DNA of 64,000 nt from Arthrobacter globiformis NBRC 12137 (GCF_000238915.1 NZ_BAEG01000039.1:62001-126000), one strand, 5' to 3'. Shown: positions 24,321 through 33,853, counted from the stretch's first letter. Program-made: numbers and translations. Notes: generated by a model from the sequence alone, not told the origin.

Positions 24321-26078
24321 TTGGGACTCAAGGATTCATCCGGCCATACCAACAGCGCTACCGCCCGCGGCGCGGAGCGCGAGTCCGTCTCCCGGCTGCG
24401 CCGGCGGCCCAAGGCCAGGGTCCTGATCATCGGTGGCGGCATCAACGGCGTCGGAACATTCCGTGACCTCGCCCTGCAGGGCGTCGACGTGGCGTTGGTG
24501 GAGCGCGGCGACTACTGCCAGGGCGCCAGCGGCGCCTCCTCGCACATGATTCACGGCGGCATCCGCTATCTGGAAAACGGCGAATTCCGTCTCGTCCGGG
24601 AATCCGTGGTTGAGCGCAACAGGCTCCTTCGGATCGCGCCCCATTACGTGAAGCCGCTGCAGACCACCATTCCGATTTTCAGCACATTCTCCGGTGTCCT
24701 GGCTGCGCCCCTGCGGTTCCTGACCCACAAGCAGCAGGGCAAGCCCAAGGAGCGCGGCGCGTTCCTCATCAAGCTGGGACTCAGTCTCTACGACTCCTTC
24801 TCCCGCGACGGCGGCAGCGTCCCGCGCCACCAGTTCCGCACGCGGCAGAAGGCTCTGGCCGAACTTCCGATGTTGCACCCTGGCGTCAAATACACGGCCA
24901 CCTACTTCGATGCGTCCGTGCACAACCCCGAACGACTCACCCTGGACGTCCTGCAGGACGGCGAGAAGGCGGGCGGCCGGGCCAGCAACTACCTGTCCCT
25001 GGCGTCCGTCAGACCCAACGCAGACGGTTCCAGCACCGCGACGCTCCGCGACGAACTGACCGCCAAGGAATTTACCTTCACCGCGGACGTCATCGTCAAC
25101 ACCACCGGCGCCTGGGTGGACCTCACCAACCAGGCCATGGGGGCGCCCACCACGTTCATGGGTGGGACGAAGGGCTCACATATCGTCCTTGACCACCCGG
25201 GCCTGCTCGCTGCCTGCAAGGGACGCGAGATCTTCTTCGAACACACGGACGGCAGGATCGTTCTGATCTACCCCATGGGCGACCGTGTGCTCGTGGGAAC
25301 CACCGACGTCGACGCCGACATGTCCGAAGACGCCGTCTGCACGGACGGCGAGATCGACTATTTCATCGACCTGATCGGCCACGTCTTCCCGGACATCGCC
25401 GTGAACCGCGGACAAATCGTGTACACGTTCTCGGGCGTGCGTCCGCTGCCCCGGCACGACGCCACCCAGCCGGGCTTCGTATCGCGGGACTACCGCATCG
25501 AACGCCGGGCACAGGGAGGCGGCGCCGCCGTGCTCAGCCTGGTGGGCGGCAAGTGGACCACCTTCCGTGCCCTCGCCGAACACCTTGCCGACGACGTCCT
25601 CGCCGAACTGGGGGCGGAACGGAAAATTTCGACGGCGAAACTCCCCATCGGCGGCGGCGCCCGGTTCCCGGACAGCGAGGCCGGAATCCAGCAGTGGATT
25701 AAGACACACATGACCGCAGCCCGCGACGCCGACCGGACCGCCGGACTCCTCACCAGGTACGGCACCCGTGCCGAGGAAGTCATCGGGTATCTCGACGCCG
25801 GTCCCGACCGACTGCTCCGCTCCACCCGGGAGCTGAGCGTCAGGGAACTGCAGTTCATGGCGGCCCACGAACAGATCGGCCACCTCGTGGACGTGCTGAT
25901 CCGGCGCACCTCGCTGGCCTTCCGCGGACTGGTCACCGGGGAGCTGCTGAACGAAGTTGCTGAAGCCTTGGCCGAGCCGCTCGGCTGGGATGCGGCAGGG
26001 GTTGCCGCTGAGATCAACCACGCGCAGGAGGTGCTGAAGCGACACCACGGCGTCGAAGTCCACAGCCTCGTCGCCTAG
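24321..26078 (+). CDS. glpD: Glycerol-3-phosphate dehydrogenase (FAD-dependent)
   Basis: A 585-residue flavoprotein oxidising sn-glycerol-3-phosphate to dihydroxyacetone phosphate, passing electrons to the quinone pool. The FAD-binding VLIIGGGINGVG lies at about residues 34-45, followed by ASGASSHMIHGGIRYLENGEF. Later come VNTTGAWVD, MGDRVLVGTTD and LVGGKWTTFRALAEHLAD. The TTG at 24321 is chosen because AAAGGAG lies about 6 bases upstream; the longer frame from 24273 lacks a ribosome site. It is the first gene of glpD-glpF-glpK. Confidence 0.96.
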   Translation: MGLKDSSGHTNSATARGAERESVSRLRRRPKARVLIIGGGINGVGTFRDLALQGVDVALVERGDYCQGASGASSHMIHGGIRYLENGEFRLVRESVVERNRLLRIAPHYVKPLQTTIPIFSTFSGVLAAPLRFLTHKQQGKPKERGAFLIKLGLSLYDSFSRDGGSVPRHQFRTRQKALAELPMLHPGVKYTATYFDASVHNPERLTLDVLQDGEKAGGRASNYLSLASVRPNADGSSTATLRDELTAKEFTFTADVIVNTTGAWVDLTNQAMGAPTTFMGGTKGSHIVLDHPGLLAACKGREIFFEHTDGRIVLIYPMGDRVLVGTTDVDADMSEDAVCTDGEIDYFIDLIGHVFPDIAVNRGQIVYTFSGVRPLPRHDATQPGFVSRDYRIERRAQGGGAAVLSLVGGKWTTFRALAEHLADDVLAELGAERKISTAKLPIGGGARFPDSEAGIQQWIKTHMTAARDADRTAGLLTRYGTRAEEVIGYLDAGPDRLLRSTRELSVRELQFMAAHEQIGHLVDVLIRRTSLAFRGLVTGELLNEVAEALAEPLGWDAAGVAAEINHAQEVLKRHHGVEVHSLVA

Positions 26079-26136
26079 CGGGAAACCGTCCTTCAAACAC
26101 GCGAAGGACTGACAACAGAAAATAGAGGAGTCAAAG

Positions 26137-26883
26137 ATGTCTCTTGGATTGGTTTTTCTTTCCGAAGTCTTCGGAACCGCGATGCTGACCCTGCTGGGTT
26201 GCGGTGTGGTGGCCAACGTTGCGCTCAAAGGCACGAAGGGCAACAACGGAGGCTTCCTGATGGTCACCTGGGGATGGGGCATCGCCGTCTTCGCCGGTGT
26301 CTACGTCGCCGCCAGGTCGGGCTCGCACCTGAACCCTGCCGTCACGCTGGGCCTTCTATTGAACGGCAAACCGGAGTACGCGGCGGGTGTTCCGGTGGAC
26401 TTTGCCTCCACGCTCACGTATTTCGGCGGTGAACTGACCGGCGCCTTCCTGGGTGCCGTACTGACGTGGCTGGCGCACAAGCAGCACTTCGACGCCGAAC
26501 CCGAGCCCGCGAACAAACTCGGCGTCTTCTCCACGGGCCCGGCCATCCGGTCCACGCCCTGGAACCTGATCACGGAAATCATCGGCACCTTCGTGCTCGT
26601 CTTCGTCATCCTCACCTTTGGCGGGACACCGTCGGGGCTTGGTCCGTTGGCGGTGGCGCTGCTCGTCGTCGGTATCGGTGTCTCGCTGGGCGGACCCACC
26701 GGCTACGCCATCAACCCCGCCCGTGACCTCGGGCCGCGCATCGCACACGCGATCCTGCCCATCAAGGGCAAGGGATCCAGCGACTGGAGCTACTCCTGGA
26801 TCCCGGTGGTCGGGCCGCTCGTTGGCGGCGCGCTGGCTGGCCTCGTGGGGTATCTGCCCATCGTGTTCACGGCCGCCACCTGA
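26137..26883 (+). CDS. glpF: Glycerol uptake facilitator (MIP/aquaglyceroporin)
   Basis: A 248-residue six-helix channel. Both pore half-helix motifs are present: HLNPAVT (Asn66-Pro-Ala) and INPARDLGPR (Asn193-Pro-Ala). The Asp after the second NPAR is the mark of glycerol-conducting members. Located 58 bases after glpD, it lets glycerol diffuse in before GlpK traps it. TAGAGGAG precedes the ATG. Confidence 0.96.
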   Translation: MSLGLVFLSEVFGTAMLTLLGCGVVANVALKGTKGNNGGFLMVTWGWGIAVFAGVYVAARSGSHLNPAVTLGLLLNGKPEYAAGVPVDFASTLTYFGGELTGAFLGAVLTWLAHKQHFDAEPEPANKLGVFSTGPAIRSTPWNLITEIIGTFVLVFVILTFGGTPSGLGPLAVALLVVGIGVSLGGPTGYAINPARDLGPRIAHAILPIKGKGSSDWSYSWIPVVGPLVGGALAGLVGYLPIVFTAAT

Positions 26884-26958
26884 CGCGCGGCACCCGTTCC
26901 GAAACCATATCCATAGCCACATCTCTTCAAACGCAAGCACAACGACAAGGACGTCATC

Positions 26959-28473
26959 ATGAGCCAATACGTAATCGCCGTCGACCAGGGCACCACCAGC
27001 ACCCGCGCCATCGTCTTCGACCAGAGCGGCAGCATCGTGTCCTCCGGCCAGATGGAACACGAACAGATCTTCCCGCAGGCCGGCTGGGTGGAGCACGATC
27101 CCGCGGAAATCTGGGACAACACCCGCGAGGTCATCGGCTCCGCCCTCTCAAAGGCGAACCTGACCCGGCACGACATTGCCGCCGTCGGCATCACCAACCA
27201 GCGTGAAACGGCGGTGGTCTGGGACAAGACCACCGGCAAAGCGATCTACAACGCGATCGTGTGGCAGGACACCCGGACCCAGCCCATCGTGGACGAACTG
27301 GCGAAGGACGGGGGAGCGGACCGGTTCAAGCAGAAGGTGGGGCTGCCGCTGGCCACCTACTTCTCCGGAACCAAGATCAAGTGGATCCTGGACAACGTCG
27401 ACGGTGCGCGGGAGAAGGCCGAGGCCGGGGACCTGGTCTTCGGCAACACCGACTGCTGGGTGCTGTGGAACCTCACCGGTGGCGTTGATGGCGGCGTGCA
27501 CGTCACCGACGTGACCAACGCGTCCAGGACCATGTTCATGGACCTCGACACGCTGCAGTGGGATGAGGAAATCCTGGGTATCTTCGGAGTTCCGGCGTCC
27601 ATGATGCCCGCCATCAAGTCCTCCTCAGAGGTCTACGGCACGGTCCACACCTCGCAGCTGCTGCGGGAGGTCCCGGTGGCCGGCATCCTCGGTGACCAGC
27701 AGGCCGCCACGTTCGGCCAGGCTGCGTTTGAGACCGGCGAAGCGAAAAACACCTACGGCACCGGATGCTTCCTGATCTTCAACACCGGCGAGGAGATCGT
27801 GCACTCCAAGAACGGGCTGCTGACCACCGTCGGCTACAAGCTAGGCGACGCGGCACCGCACTACGCGCTGGAAGGCTCGATCGCCGTCACCGGTTCGCTC
27901 ATCCAGTGGCTGCGGGACAACCTGAACATGATCAGCAGCGCCCCCGAAGTGGAGTCCCTCGCCGCCTCGGTCAAGGACAACGGCGGCGTGTACATCGTCC
28001 CCGCGTTCTCCGGACTCTTCGCGCCCTACTGGCGTTCGGACGCCCGGGGCGCCATCGTCGGCCTGACCAGGTTCGTTAACAAGAGCCACATCGCCAGGGC
28101 CGCGCTTGAGGCCACGGCTTTCCAGACCCGCGAGGTGTTGGACGCCGTCAACGCTGACTCGGGCGTTCCGCTCACGGAACTGAAGGTCGACGGCGGGATG
28201 GTCGCCAACGATGCCCTCATGCAGTTCCAGGCAGACATCCTCGGCGTGCCGGTCATCCGCCCGAAGGTGGTGGAAACCACTGCCCTGGGTGCGGCGTACG
28301 CGGCCGGCCTCGCCGTCGGCTTCTGGAAGGACCTCGGCGAGCTGTCCGCCAACTGGTCGGAGGACAAGCGCTGGGAGCCGAACATGGACACCGAGGAGCG
28401 GGAACGGCAGCTGCGGCTCTGGAAGAAGGCCGTCACCAAGTCCATGGACTGGGTCGACGAGGATGTGAGGTAG
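26959..28473 (+). CDS. glpK: Glycerol kinase
   Basis: A 504-residue FGGY-family kinase making sn-glycerol-3-phosphate from glycerol and ATP. Signatures are [14 protein letters not shown] (phosphate loop, residues 9-22), [34 protein letters not shown], and the C-terminal [25 protein letters not shown]. It completes the import-phosphorylation-oxidation set. A strong hairpin follows 15 bases after the stop, and an opposing transposase frame overlaps its last 41 bases. Confidence 0.98.
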   Translation: MSQYVIAVDQGTTSTRAIVFDQSGSIVSSGQMEHEQIFPQAGWVEHDPAEIWDNTREVIGSALSKANLTRHDIAAVGITNQRETAVVWDKTTGKAIYNAIVWQDTRTQPIVDELAKDGGADRFKQKVGLPLATYFSGTKIKWILDNVDGAREKAEAGDLVFGNTDCWVLWNLTGGVDGGVHVTDVTNASRTMFMDLDTLQWDEEILGIFGVPASMMPAIKSSSEVYGTVHTSQLLREVPVAGILGDQQAATFGQAAFETGEAKNTYGTGCFLIFNTGEEIVHSKNGLLTTVGYKLGDAAPHYALEGSIAVTGSLIQWLRDNLNMISSAPEVESLAASVKDNGGVYIVPAFSGLFAPYWRSDARGAIVGLTRFVNKSHIARAALEATAFQTREVLDAVNADSGVPLTELKVDGGMVANDALMQFQADILGVPVIRPKVVETTALGAAYAAGLAVGFWKDLGELSANWSEDKRWEPNMDTEERERQLRLWKKAVTKSMDWVDEDVR

Positions 28474-29842
28474 CCTTCTGCCCCGACAAGGGGCCGGTGA
28501 CTCCCGCCGGAGTCACCGGCCCCTTTTCTACGTGTCCAGTTCCCCGTCGTCGTTTGCCTGTTGCCTCATTGCAATACCTCCGGGAAGGGTAATACGTTGC
28601 CTCATTTGAAAACCTCCGGATGAGGGCTTCGTTGCCTCGTTGAAAAACCTCCGGATTGTTTAGCCGTTCCAGGCGCGGTTGACGGGTGATGGGGGCGGGT
28701 TTCTTGGCGAGGGCGAGTGTTTCAAGCTCGGCTGTCAGGGCCAGAATCTGGCGTGAGAGGGCGCCGGGTTTGACGCGTTTGAAGGCTGCATTCATCTGGA
28801 TGACCGGGCGCTTACGCATGCGCCCGTGCCTGACGGCACGTTGGTGGGGTGTGGCCGGTGCGTCGTGTTTCTTGGTGACCTTCGCTCCGTGCCGGTGCTT
28901 TTCGATGAGTTTTTGCTGCGGCAGCAGGTAGTTGGTGAAGACGCGGTCCAGCTCCCAGATTTCGTTGAGCTTGTCCAACTCGGCGGGCGTGTCGTAGCGC
29001 AGGTAGCCGACCAGTTCCCGGACCCGGGCCCAGTTCTTCTGCTCCACGTGTGCGCCGTCATTCTTGTTCCCGGGCCGGGAACGGGTGAAGGTGATCTCGT
29101 GCGCGTGGCAGTAGGCCAGCAGGTGTTCGTTGATGAATTCTGAGCCGTTGTCTGAGTCGATGCCGGCGATGGGGAACGGGAACACCGCGGTGACGTGCTC
29201 AAGGGCCTCAAAGACCCATTTGGCGGCCTTGTTCCGCACCGATCGGTTCACCGTCCATCCGGTGCAGATGTCGGTCACCGTCAGCGTGAAGCAGAACTCG
29301 CCGAAGCTGTTGCCGCCCTCGTGACCGACCAGATCGATCTCGACAAAGCCCGGGACCGCGTCGTCCCATTCGGCCCAGGTACGGACCGGGATCTGGGACT
29401 TCAGCAGCGTGCCCGGCTTGGTATGCGAGCGTCCACGCGGGATCAATCTGGCCCGTTCCCCGGCCAGTTTCCGGTCGATGGTGGCCGCGCTCATCCGCAT
29501 CAGCAACGCGGCCTGCTCATCGGTGATCACAAGCTCCCCGTCGCGGCGCAGCAACGGCACCAGCACCGGCAGCATCGGAGCCAGCAGCCTGCCGGCCGGA
29601 GCGCGCAGCACCGCCCAGCACCTGATCAGCGCTGGCAGCAGGTCCGGCCCGTAGACCGGCCTCCTGCCCGGCCTTGGCCTAATGATCTTCAGGACCAGGG
29701 CATCCCGCAGCGCCGCACGGGCATAGTCGCGATGCCATCCGGTCAGCTCGACCAGCTCGTCCAGGATCCGGGACTTCCCTGCACGATCAGCGCTCTGATA
29801 GGCGAGGGCCTTCTTCTTCGTCACAGCTTGCCGCTGGGCCAT
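28433..29842 (-). CDS. DDE integrase-core transposase
   Basis: A 469-residue transposase with an N-terminal helix-turn-helix part ([23 protein letters not shown]) and an rve-type catalytic core. The catalytic acids appear as [12 protein letters not shown] (first Asp), [10 protein letters not shown] (second Asp) and GAHVEQKNW (Glu), with 35 residues between the second Asp and Glu. The ATG at 29842 has GGAG 6 bases upstream; in-frame ATGs up to 29875 are alternatives. There is no stop inside the element. The frame crosses all three left repeats, and the last 41 residues are encoded by flanking chromosome, ending within glpK. Confidence 0.88.
   Translation of the reverse strand: MAQRQAVTKKKALAYQSADRAGKSRILDELVELTGWHRDYARAALRDALVLKIIRPRPGRRPVYGPDLLPALIRCWAVLRAPAGRLLAPMLPVLVPLLRRDGELVITDEQAALLMRMSAATIDRKLAGERARLIPRGRSHTKPGTLLKSQIPVRTWAEWDDAVPGFVEIDLVGHEGGNSFGEFCFTLTVTDICTGWTVNRSVRNKAAKWVFEALEHVTAVFPFPIAGIDSDNGSEFINEHLLAYCHAHEITFTRSRPGNKNDGAHVEQKNWARVRELVGYLRYDTPAELDKLNEIWELDRVFTNYLLPQQKLIEKHRHGAKVTKKHDAPATPHQRAVRHGRMRKRPVIQMNAAFKRVKPGALSRQILALTAELETLALAKKPAPITRQPRLERLNNPEVFQRGNEALIRRFSNEATYYPSRRYCNEATGKRRRGTGHVEKGPVTPAGVTGPLSGQKATSHPRRPSPWTW
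28488..28527 (+). terminator. Rho-independent terminator of the glp operon
   Basis: A perfect 17-bp inverted repeat (28488-28504, 28509-28525) with a CGCC loop ends in CCCCTTTTC. It also opens with AAGGGG, so it can act in the reverse direction against the transposase frame that reads through this segment. Confidence 0.9.
28552..28556. repeat. Candidate target-site duplication, left copy (GTTTG)
   Basis: GTTTG occurs three bases outside the outermost left repeat and again three bases outside the outermost right repeat (29969-29973). The symmetric placement suggests a 5-bp duplication made on insertion. A 5-base match can occur by chance. Confidence 0.5.
28560..28653. repeat. Left terminal repeat array of the insertion sequence
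   Basis: Three 23-bp direct copies at 28560-28582, 28596-28618 and 28631-28653, each starting GTTGCCTC and ending ACCTCCG, spaced 36 and 35 bases apart. About 3.5 helical turns separate them, consistent with multiple transposase-binding sites on one DNA face. The repeats are also read as codons by the transposase gene on the other strand ([16 protein letters not shown]). Confidence 0.88.
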
Positions 29843-29907
29843 CGTTAGCTCCATGAAAACGGGCATAGCCCGCAACCGCCGCCAACACCCTCAACCACGC
29901 CGCTACG

Positions 29908-29965
29908 CGGAGGTATTCAAATGAGGCAACGAATCCGGCTACGCGGAGGTTTTCAATGAGTCAAC
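29908..29965. repeat. Right terminal repeat pair of the insertion sequence
   Basis: Two inverted copies of the left-end repeat, at 29908-29930 (23 bp) and 29944-29965 (22 bp), each followed outward by GAGGCAAC or GAGTCAAC. Both copies are preceded by a shared TACG (GCTACGCGGAGGT), which the left copies lack. The outer copy has one deletion and one substitution relative to the left-end form. Confidence 0.87.
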
Positions 29966-29998
29966 GCGGTTTGTTTCCATGTATTGGTGGACAGGCGG

Positions 29999-30004
29999 TA
30001 AGGT
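29999..30004 (+). promoter_or_regulatory. -10 box for the leuS leader transcript
   Basis: TAAGGT fits the actinobacterial TAnnnT -10 pattern and ends six bases before the leader ATG at 30011. A transcript starting at that ATG would be leaderless. No convincing -35 is seen. The insertion sequence ends about 30 bases upstream. Confidence 0.5.
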
Positions 30005-30010
30005 TGCTGT

Positions 30011-30037
30011 ATGCGTGCGATCCTTCTGCTTAGCTAG
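30011..30037 (+). CDS. Leucine leader peptide of leuS (MRAILLLS)
   Basis: An eight-codon frame, ATG CGT GCG ATC CTT CTG CTT AGC TAG, reading MRAILLLS with three consecutive leucine codons. It begins six bases after a TAAGGT -10 box, so it may be translated from a leaderless mRNA; AAGG at 30000-30003 is an alternative ribosome site. The stop codon abuts a stable hairpin, a terminator follows, and then leuS. Leucine codons ahead of a terminator and the leucyl-tRNA synthetase gene are the hallmark of ribosome-mediated attenuation. Too short for homology; judged by context and by its match to the leader of leuA. Confidence 0.7.
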   Translation: MRAILLLS

Positions 30038-30076
30038 CCGCTTGGTATCCCGAACAAATACGGATTATCGAGCGGC
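30037..30076 (+). promoter_or_regulatory. First hairpin of the leuS leader
   Basis: GCCGCTTGGTA (30037-30047) can pair with TATCGAGCGGC (30066-30076): 11 base pairs, two of them G-U, with an 18-base loop. A ribosome held on the leucine codons (30023-30031) would cover the 5' arm, whereas one that reaches the UAG would clear or partly cover it. Folding is read by eye. Confidence 0.6.
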
Positions 30077-30077
30077 C

Positions 30078-30101
30078 GCCCCTCCATGTCGAGGGGCTTT
30101 T
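30078..30101 (+). terminator. Attenuator-type terminator upstream of leuS
   Basis: GCCCCTC (30078-30084), loop CATGTC, GAGGGGC (30091-30097), then TTTT. It forms a 7-bp GC-rich stem followed by a U-run, located 66 bases before the leuS start and one base after the first hairpin. Its place between a leucine leader and leuS argues for conditional termination. Confidence 0.75.
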
Positions 30102-30166
30102 GTGTGTCCGGGGAGACCTTCCCGGCAGGCGGCGGGGATCAGACCGTTGTGACAGGACAGAGGGTC

Positions 30167-32716
30167 ATGACAGAACAGAAGAGGGCAGCAGTGAGCGTTC
30201 AGCCGGAGACCGAAACCGGAACAGCAGCAGGCGGAGCGGAGACGCCCGAAGAGGGCGCGTACAGCTTCGCGGCGATGGAGGCCCGGTGGCCGCAGGTATG
30301 GGAAGACCTGAAGGTTTTCACCCCCGCCGACGACGGATCCCGGGAGCGCCGCTACGTCCTGGACATGTTCCCCTACCCGTCCGGCGACCTTCACATGGGC
30401 CACGCCGAAGCGTTTGCGATGGGCGACGTGGTGGCGCGGTACCTGCGCCAGCAGGGATACGACGTGCTGCACCCGATCGGCTGGGACTCTTTCGGGCTCC
30501 CCGCGGAAAACGCGGCCATCAAGCGCAACGCCCACCCGAGTGAGTGGACCTACGCGAACATTGACACCCAGGCGGCCTCGTTCAAGCGCTACGCCATCTC
30601 TGCCGACTGGTCCCGCCGGCTGCACACGTCAGATCCCGAGTACTACCGCTGGACCCAGTGGCTGTTCAAGCGCTTCTACGAGCGCGGCCTGGCTTACCGC
30701 AAGGACTCGCCGGTCAACTGGTGTCCCAAGGACCTGACGGTGCTGGCCAACGAGCAGGTAGTCAACGGCGCCTGTGAGCGTTGCGGCACTGCGGTGACCA
30801 AGAAATCGCTGAACCAGTGGTATTTCAAGATCACCGACTATGCGGACCGGTTGCTGGACGACATGTCCGAGCTGCAGGGGCACTGGCCCGAGCGAGTACT
30901 GGCGATGCAGCGAAACTGGATTGGCCGCTCGGAAGGCGCGCATGTCCGGTTCGTGATCGAGGCGTCGGACGGACGTGCCGAGCGCGAAGTCACGGTCTTC
31001 ACCACGCGTCCGGACACCCTGTACGGGGCCACCTTCTTTGTGGTGGCCGCGGACGCGCACCTGGCACTGGACCTGGTCACCCCCGAGCACCACGACGCAC
31101 TCATGGCCTACCGTGAAAAGGTTAAGGCCCTTTCGGACATCGAACGCCAGTCCACCGAACGCGAAAAGACAGGTGTTTTCACCGGCCGCTACGCCATCAA
31201 TCCCCTGAACGGTGAGAAGCTGCCCGTGTGGGCAGCGGACTACGTCCTGGCCGACTACGGCACGGGTGCCATTATGGCTGTCCCCGCGCACGACCAGCGC
31301 GACCTCGACTTCGCCAAGGAGTTCGGCCTGCCGGTACGCGCGGTGCTGGACACCGGCGAGGAGGATCCCGCCGTCTCCGGCAAGGCAACGGCGGGGGAGG
31401 GCACGCTCATCAACTCGGGCACGCTGGACGGCCTGCCCAAGAGCGACGCGATTCCTGAAGCCATCCGGATTCTCGAAGGTCAGGGCACAGGCGAGAAGTT
31501 TGTGAACTTCCGGCTGCGCGACTGGCTCCTGAGCCGCCAGCGGTTCTGGGGCACCCCGATCCCCATCATCCACTGCGCCGAGTGCGGCGAAGTGCCGGTG
31601 CCCGACGAGCAACTGCCGGTTACGCTTCCCGAGGACCTGCGTGGCGAGGCACTGTCCCCGCGGGGAACCTCTCCGTTGGCCGCTGCCGCCGAATGGGTCA
31701 ATGTCGAATGCCCCAACTGCGGACGTGCAGCCCAGCGGGACACGGACACCATGGACACGTTCGTGGACTCGTCCTGGTACTTCCTTCGCTTTGTCTCCCC
31801 GCACTACACCGACGGTCCGTTCGATCCGGCGAAGATCAACGACTGGATGCCGGTCGGGCAGTATATCGGCGGCGTCGAGCACGCCATCCTGCACCTGCTC
31901 TACGCCCGTTTCTTTACCAAGGTCGTTCATGACTTGGGCCTCCTGGCAGCGGACGAGCCCTTCAGCGCCCTGCTCAACCAGGGCCAGGTGCTCAATGGCG
32001 GCAAGGCGATGAGCAAGTCGCTGGGCAACGGTGTTGATCTGGGCGAGCAGCTGGACAAGTACGGCGTCGACGCCGTCCGGCTCACCATGATCTTTGCTTC
32101 CCCGCCCGAGGACGACGTCGACTGGGCGGACGTTTCGCCGTCGGGCTCGGCGAAGTTCCTGGCCCGTGCTTGGCGCCTTGGGCAGGACGTGTCCAGCGCC
32201 CCCGGTGTTGACTTCAGCACCGGTGACCGCGCGCTGCGCTCGGTCACGCACAGGACCATCGCGGACGCTGCGGAGCTGCTGGACAACAACAAGTTCAACG
32301 TCGTGGTAGCCAAGCTGATGGAACTGGTCAATGCCACCCGCAAGACCATCGACTCGGGCGCCGGCGGTGCCGACCCGGCGGTGCGCGAGGCTACCGAGGT
32401 TGTCGCCGTCATCCTGAGCCTCTTCGCGCCCTACACGGCGGAAGACCTGTGGAACGTCCTGGGGCACCCGGCGTCGGTGGCCAATGCAGGCTGGCCTTCG
32501 CACGACGAGGCGCTGCTGGTGCAGGAGACCATCACCGCGGTGGTCCAGGTCCAGGGCAAGGTCAGGGACCGGCTTGAGGTCTCACCGGCCATCTCCGAGG
32601 ACGACTTGCGCGAGCTTGCGCTGGCCTCCGAGAACGTCCAGCGTGCCCTCGACGGCCGCGGTATCCGGACCGTGATCGTGCGTGCACCTAAACTGGTGAA
32701 CATCGTCCCGGCCTAA
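30167..32716 (+). CDS. leuS: Leucyl-tRNA synthetase
   Basis: An 849-residue class I synthetase charging tRNA-Leu. The HIGH-like motif is HMGH (residues 76-79, in [15 protein letters not shown]), and the KMSKS loop is KAMSKS (from residue 613). The editing (CP1) domain lies between, with [12 protein letters not shown] and [15 protein letters not shown]. The ATG at 30167 has AGAGGG just upstream; a GTG at 30191 with GAGGGC is nearly as good, so the first eight residues are uncertain. The upstream leader, hairpin and terminator suggest control by leucyl-tRNA charging. Confidence 0.97.
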   Translation: MTEQKRAAVSVQPETETGTAAGGAETPEEGAYSFAAMEARWPQVWEDLKVFTPADDGSRERRYVLDMFPYPSGDLHMGHAEAFAMGDVVARYLRQQGYDVLHPIGWDSFGLPAENAAIKRNAHPSEWTYANIDTQAASFKRYAISADWSRRLHTSDPEYYRWTQWLFKRFYERGLAYRKDSPVNWCPKDLTVLANEQVVNGACERCGTAVTKKSLNQWYFKITDYADRLLDDMSELQGHWPERVLAMQRNWIGRSEGAHVRFVIEASDGRAEREVTVFTTRPDTLYGATFFVVAADAHLALDLVTPEHHDALMAYREKVKALSDIERQSTEREKTGVFTGRYAINPLNGEKLPVWAADYVLADYGTGAIMAVPAHDQRDLDFAKEFGLPVRAVLDTGEEDPAVSGKATAGEGTLINSGTLDGLPKSDAIPEAIRILEGQGTGEKFVNFRLRDWLLSRQRFWGTPIPIIHCAECGEVPVPDEQLPVTLPEDLRGEALSPRGTSPLAAAAEWVNVECPNCGRAAQRDTDTMDTFVDSSWYFLRFVSPHYTDGPFDPAKINDWMPVGQYIGGVEHAILHLLYARFFTKVVHDLGLLAADEPFSALLNQGQVLNGGKAMSKSLGNGVDLGEQLDKYGVDAVRLTMIFASPPEDDVDWADVSPSGSAKFLARAWRLGQDVSSAPGVDFSTGDRALRSVTHRTIADAAELLDNNKFNVVVAKLMELVNATRKTIDSGAGGADPAVREATEVVAVILSLFAPYTAEDLWNVLGHPASVANAGWPSHDEALLVQETITAVVQVQGKVRDRLEVSPAISEDDLRELALASENVQRALDGRGIRTVIVRAPKLVNIVPA

Positions 32717-32789
32717 CGGGACGGACTGACTGGCCGGGTTCCGGCCGCCGGCACTGCCGGCGGCCGGAAACAACTGCAGGGGGTGTGCC

Positions 32790-33833
32790 GTGATTGACCG
32801 CGAACCGGCAGCCTGGCTGTGGTTAAAGGAGCACCTGGTCCGTCTCCGCCAGGCCACCAGGCCGGGCCAGGTCCCGCCTACGGGTGAGCCCGCCGTCGTC
32901 GTCCGCACCGCTGTGGTGACGGATTCGGCCGCCGCACTGCCCGCCGACTGGGTTCGGGCCTTCTCCATCAACGGCCGACTGGCCGTCATTCCCATGCCCG
33001 TCATGGTGGGTGAGGAGATTTACGGCGAGGGCGAGGACGACATCGCCGGTACCATCGCGGTGGCCCTGGCCGCCGCGACGCCCGTCAAGACCTCCCGGCC
33101 GTCGCCGGGCCAGTTTGAGCAGGCCTACCTGGCCGCCGAACGGCAGGGCTTTGAGTCGGTTGTGTCCATTCATATTTCCGGCGGCCTGTCCGGCACCGCT
33201 GATGCCGCCCGCCTCGCTGCCGGGCGGGTCAAGATCCCCGTGGAGGTGCTGGACACCCGCACCGTGGGAATGGCGCAGGGACTCGCCGTCCAGAGCGCCG
33301 TGGTGGCTGCGGCGGACGGCCGCGATGCCAGCGAAGTGCGCCGGCTCGCCGAGGAACGCGCCGCACGGTCCAAAGTGTATTTTTACGTGCCCAGCCTGGA
33401 GCAGTTGCGGCGCGGCGGACGCATCGGCGCCGCAGCCTCGCTGGTCGGAGCCATGCTCGCCATCAAGCCGATTCTCGCGGTCGACGACGGCAAGATCGTT
33501 CCGCTGGAAAAGGTCCGCTCCGCAGCGAAAGCCATTGCCCGGCTTGAGGAGATCGTGGTGGCAGAGGCCGCCGGACGGCCTCTGGGCGAGGCCCGGCTCG
33601 CGATCCACCACTTCGGCAACCGGCCCGAGGCAGATATGCTTGCCGCCCGGCTCGCGGCGAAGCTCCCGGCCGTTCCGCCGGCCCAGATCAGCTCGCTGCC
33701 CGCGGTACTGGCGGCCCACGCCGGGCTTGGAGTCCTGGCGGTGATCGTGGGGGAGAGCAGCTCGTCCGTGGCGGGTTGCCTCGCCGCCCCCTCCAAGGCT
33801 GCTGACGCCGGCGGTAATGAGGCCGGCACCTAG
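32790..33833 (+). CDS. DegV-family fatty-acid-binding protein
   Basis: A 347-residue protein with an atypical 40-residue N-terminal extension (Trp/Arg/Pro-rich), then the DegV fold. Family motifs are TAVVTDSAAALPADW, KTSRPSPGQF, SIHISGGLSGTADAARLAA, VLDTRTVGMAQGL and the LRRGGRIGAAASLVGAML ligand segment. Family members bind fatty acids, and in some firmicutes (FakB) present them to a kinase. No fakA-like gene is adjacent. The GTG start follows CAGGGGG. Confidence 0.93.
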   Translation: MIDREPAAWLWLKEHLVRLRQATRPGQVPPTGEPAVVVRTAVVTDSAAALPADWVRAFSINGRLAVIPMPVMVGEEIYGEGEDDIAGTIAVALAAATPVKTSRPSPGQFEQAYLAAERQGFESVVSIHISGGLSGTADAARLAAGRVKIPVEVLDTRTVGMAQGLAVQSAVVAAADGRDASEVRRLAEERAARSKVYFYVPSLEQLRRGGRIGAAASLVGAMLAIKPILAVDDGKIVPLEKVRSAAKAIARLEEIVVAEAAGRPLGEARLAIHHFGNRPEADMLAARLAAKLPAVPPAQISSLPAVLAAHAGLGVLAVIVGESSSSVAGCLAAPSKAADAGGNEAGT

Positions 33834-33853
33834 TACTTTGGTCACCTGGGGCT

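Larger units (their letters stand above)
28557..29968. mobile_element. Insertion sequence with multiple terminal repeats (about 1.4 kb)
   Basis: A single transposase gene is bracketed by repeated termini. Three repeats of the form GTTGCCTCATT-n(5-6)-ACCTCCG lie at the left (28560, 28596, 28631), and two inverted copies lie at the right (29908-29930, 29944-29965). Counting three extra bases on each side, both ends abut GTTTG (28552-28556 and 29969-29973), a likely 5-bp target duplication. Base composition of the ends is AT-richer than the surroundings. The family cannot be named with confidence; multi-repeat ends recall IS21-like elements, but no istB-type helper gene is present. Confidence 0.85.

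Noticed and set aside
28560..28653. Possible CRISPR array (three similar repeats with short spacers)
   Set aside because: The spacing is only 12-13 bases between units, the units recur inverted at the other end of a transposase gene, and no cas genes are present. They are insertion-sequence ends.
29966..30166. T-box riboswitch upstream of leuS
   Set aside because: The conserved T-box sequence (like TGGNACCGCG) and specifier stem are absent. A leucine-codon leader with terminator explains the region better.
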